This document shows positions 4,963-5,563 of a stretch of DNA of 5,563 nt, in pieces. Position 1 is the stretch's first letter. The number at the start of each line of letters is the position of its first letter. The position numbers were made by a program, and so were the translations under genes. Under the pieces are notes generated by a model, which was not told the DNA's origin, ran no database searches, and saw only the letters and a list, made by a program, of their open reading frames with translations. Source of the DNA: Candidatus Nitrosopumilus sp. (GTDB taxonomy: Archaea > Thermoproteota > Nitrososphaeria > Nitrososphaerales > Nitrosopumilaceae); contig JAEMQG010000144.1 of NCBI GenBank assembly GCA_022758935.1, forward strand, positions 1 through 5,563. Reading direction: 5' to 3'.

Positions 4963-4970
4963 ATAATAAA
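4963..4970 (-). promoter_or_regulatory. Possible TATA box for NAD kinase gene
   Basis: The minus strand has TTTATTAT in the 39-base gap after the PfkB gene, centred about 24-25 bases before the GTG at 4942. This would give a leaderless or nearly leaderless message, so the NAD kinase may be expressed independently of, or in addition to, read-through from the upstream kinase gene. An ATG overlapping the box is out of frame. Confidence 0.35.
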
Positions 4971-4981
4971 AGGATAAAGTG

Positions 4982-5563
4982 CTAAATCGTCCTAAACTTT
5001 ACAAGATTGTAAAAGTAAGAAGCATTACTCTCAATTGCACTTTTTTGTGGTATTTTTAGTAAACCTATCTGTTTTGAGTCAAGCGCAGCCTGGGCAGAAC
5101 CGCCTGCAAAACATAAAGCCCAAAGAAAATCTTTTTCTTTTAACATAGTACAACAAAATGTTGAACAGAAAATATCACCTATTCCAGTAGAGTCGTAGAC
5201 TTCTTTATTTGGTAGGTGTATGGAATAAATTTTATCTTTAACAAGTAGTGAGACTTCAGTTTTGTTGGTAAAAATTACATGCTCTACCCCTTTTTTCTGT
5301 AGTGCTATCATCATTTCATCATTGGATCCGCTAACAATTTGTTGAGACTCTTCTGGATTTACTTTGATTGCGTTTACATTTGACAAATCAAGATCAGTAT
5401 TTTTTAAGAATATGTTATTTTCTGAATCGACATATCTCAAGAACCCTTGAGGATCAACTAGTGTAAAGATGGAATCCTTTTTTATTTTTTCAAATGTTTC
5501 TTGAGAAATTTCATGAAAGATTGGTGTAATCAAAGAACAATCTGCATTTATTGTAACATATTC
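4982..5563 (-). CDS. PfkB/ribokinase-family carbohydrate kinase, N-terminus beyond right edge (193 aa visible)
   Basis: The frame is open to the right window edge, so the start is not seen; a TTG at 5533 is internal, because the codons before it (EYVTINADCS) continue the protein without a stop. The C-terminal PfkB signature is VYDSTGIGDIF (family DTTGAGD-A/F), with the second Asp of the GIGD part as catalytic base and the following CSTFCCTML helix in place of the usual small-residue helix. Earlier segments LVDPQGFLRYVD and IKVNPEES match the substrate and ATP-side blocks of archaeal PfkB sugar kinases. Family members are about 280-310 residues, so roughly the first 90-110 are missing. It phosphorylates a sugar or nucleoside with ATP; the substrate cannot be told. 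It is followed by NAD kinase 39 bases downstream, suggesting but not proving a shared transcript. Confidence 0.88.
   Translation of the reverse strand, partial: EYVTINADCSLITPIFHEISQETFEKIKKDSIFTLVDPQGFLRYVDSENNIFLKNTDLDLSNVNAIKVNPEESQQIVSGSNDEMMIALQKKGVEHVIFTNKTEVSLLVKDKIYSIHLPNKEVYDSTGIGDIFCSTFCCTMLKEKDFLWALCFAGGSAQAALDSKQIGLLKIPQKSAIESNASYFYNLVKFRTI

Overview
The window is AT-rich (about one third G+C by eye) and looks archaeal, most likely an ammonia-oxidising Nitrososphaerota (Thaumarchaeota) of the Nitrosopumilus type. This is inferred from short intergenic gaps, A/T-box promoter elements centred about 25-28 bases before start codons (leaderless style), mostly absent Shine-Dalgarno sites, several tiny Cys/His zinc-finger proteins, and the character of the CTP synthase and NAD kinase proteins. 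No database search was possible, so the lineage is an informed guess.

Layout. The left edge (1-146, minus) holds a piece of a glycine C-acetyltransferase (Kbl-like) gene. Its homology begins abruptly in the last third of the protein, so it looks 5'-truncated. Just upstream of it on the same strand is an unlisted 43-residue C2H2 zinc-finger gene (208-339). A weak 61-codon frame on the plus strand (477-662) converges on a single-domain cupin gene (730-1164, minus). From 1165 to 1668 the only gene I support is a 28-residue zinc-ribbon microprotein (1424-1510, minus). A tandem C2H2 zinc-finger protein (1669-1953, plus) then precedes the core gene pyrG, CTP synthase (2074-3675, plus, GTG start). 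A 51-residue four-cysteine protein (3761-3916, plus) follows pyrG.

The right third is on the minus strand. A PfkB/ribokinase-family kinase that enters from the right edge (4982-5563, 5' end missing) is followed after 39 bases by an NAD kinase (3941-4942). The NAD kinase carries a C-terminal winged-helix DNA-binding-like domain and an altered GGDG motif.

Functionally, pyrG makes CTP from UTP and glutamine, and the NAD kinase makes NADP from NAD; both are housekeeping. The PfkB enzyme phosphorylates an unidentified sugar or nucleoside and may share a transcript with the NAD kinase. The cupin and the small zinc proteins are accessory and of unknown role. The most unusual points are the NAD kinase-winged helix fusion, four small Cys/His proteins in 5.5 kb (three too short for ordinary gene calling), and the truncated kbl. 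I saw no tRNA, rRNA, CRISPR array or insertion sequence, and no clear multi-gene novel system.
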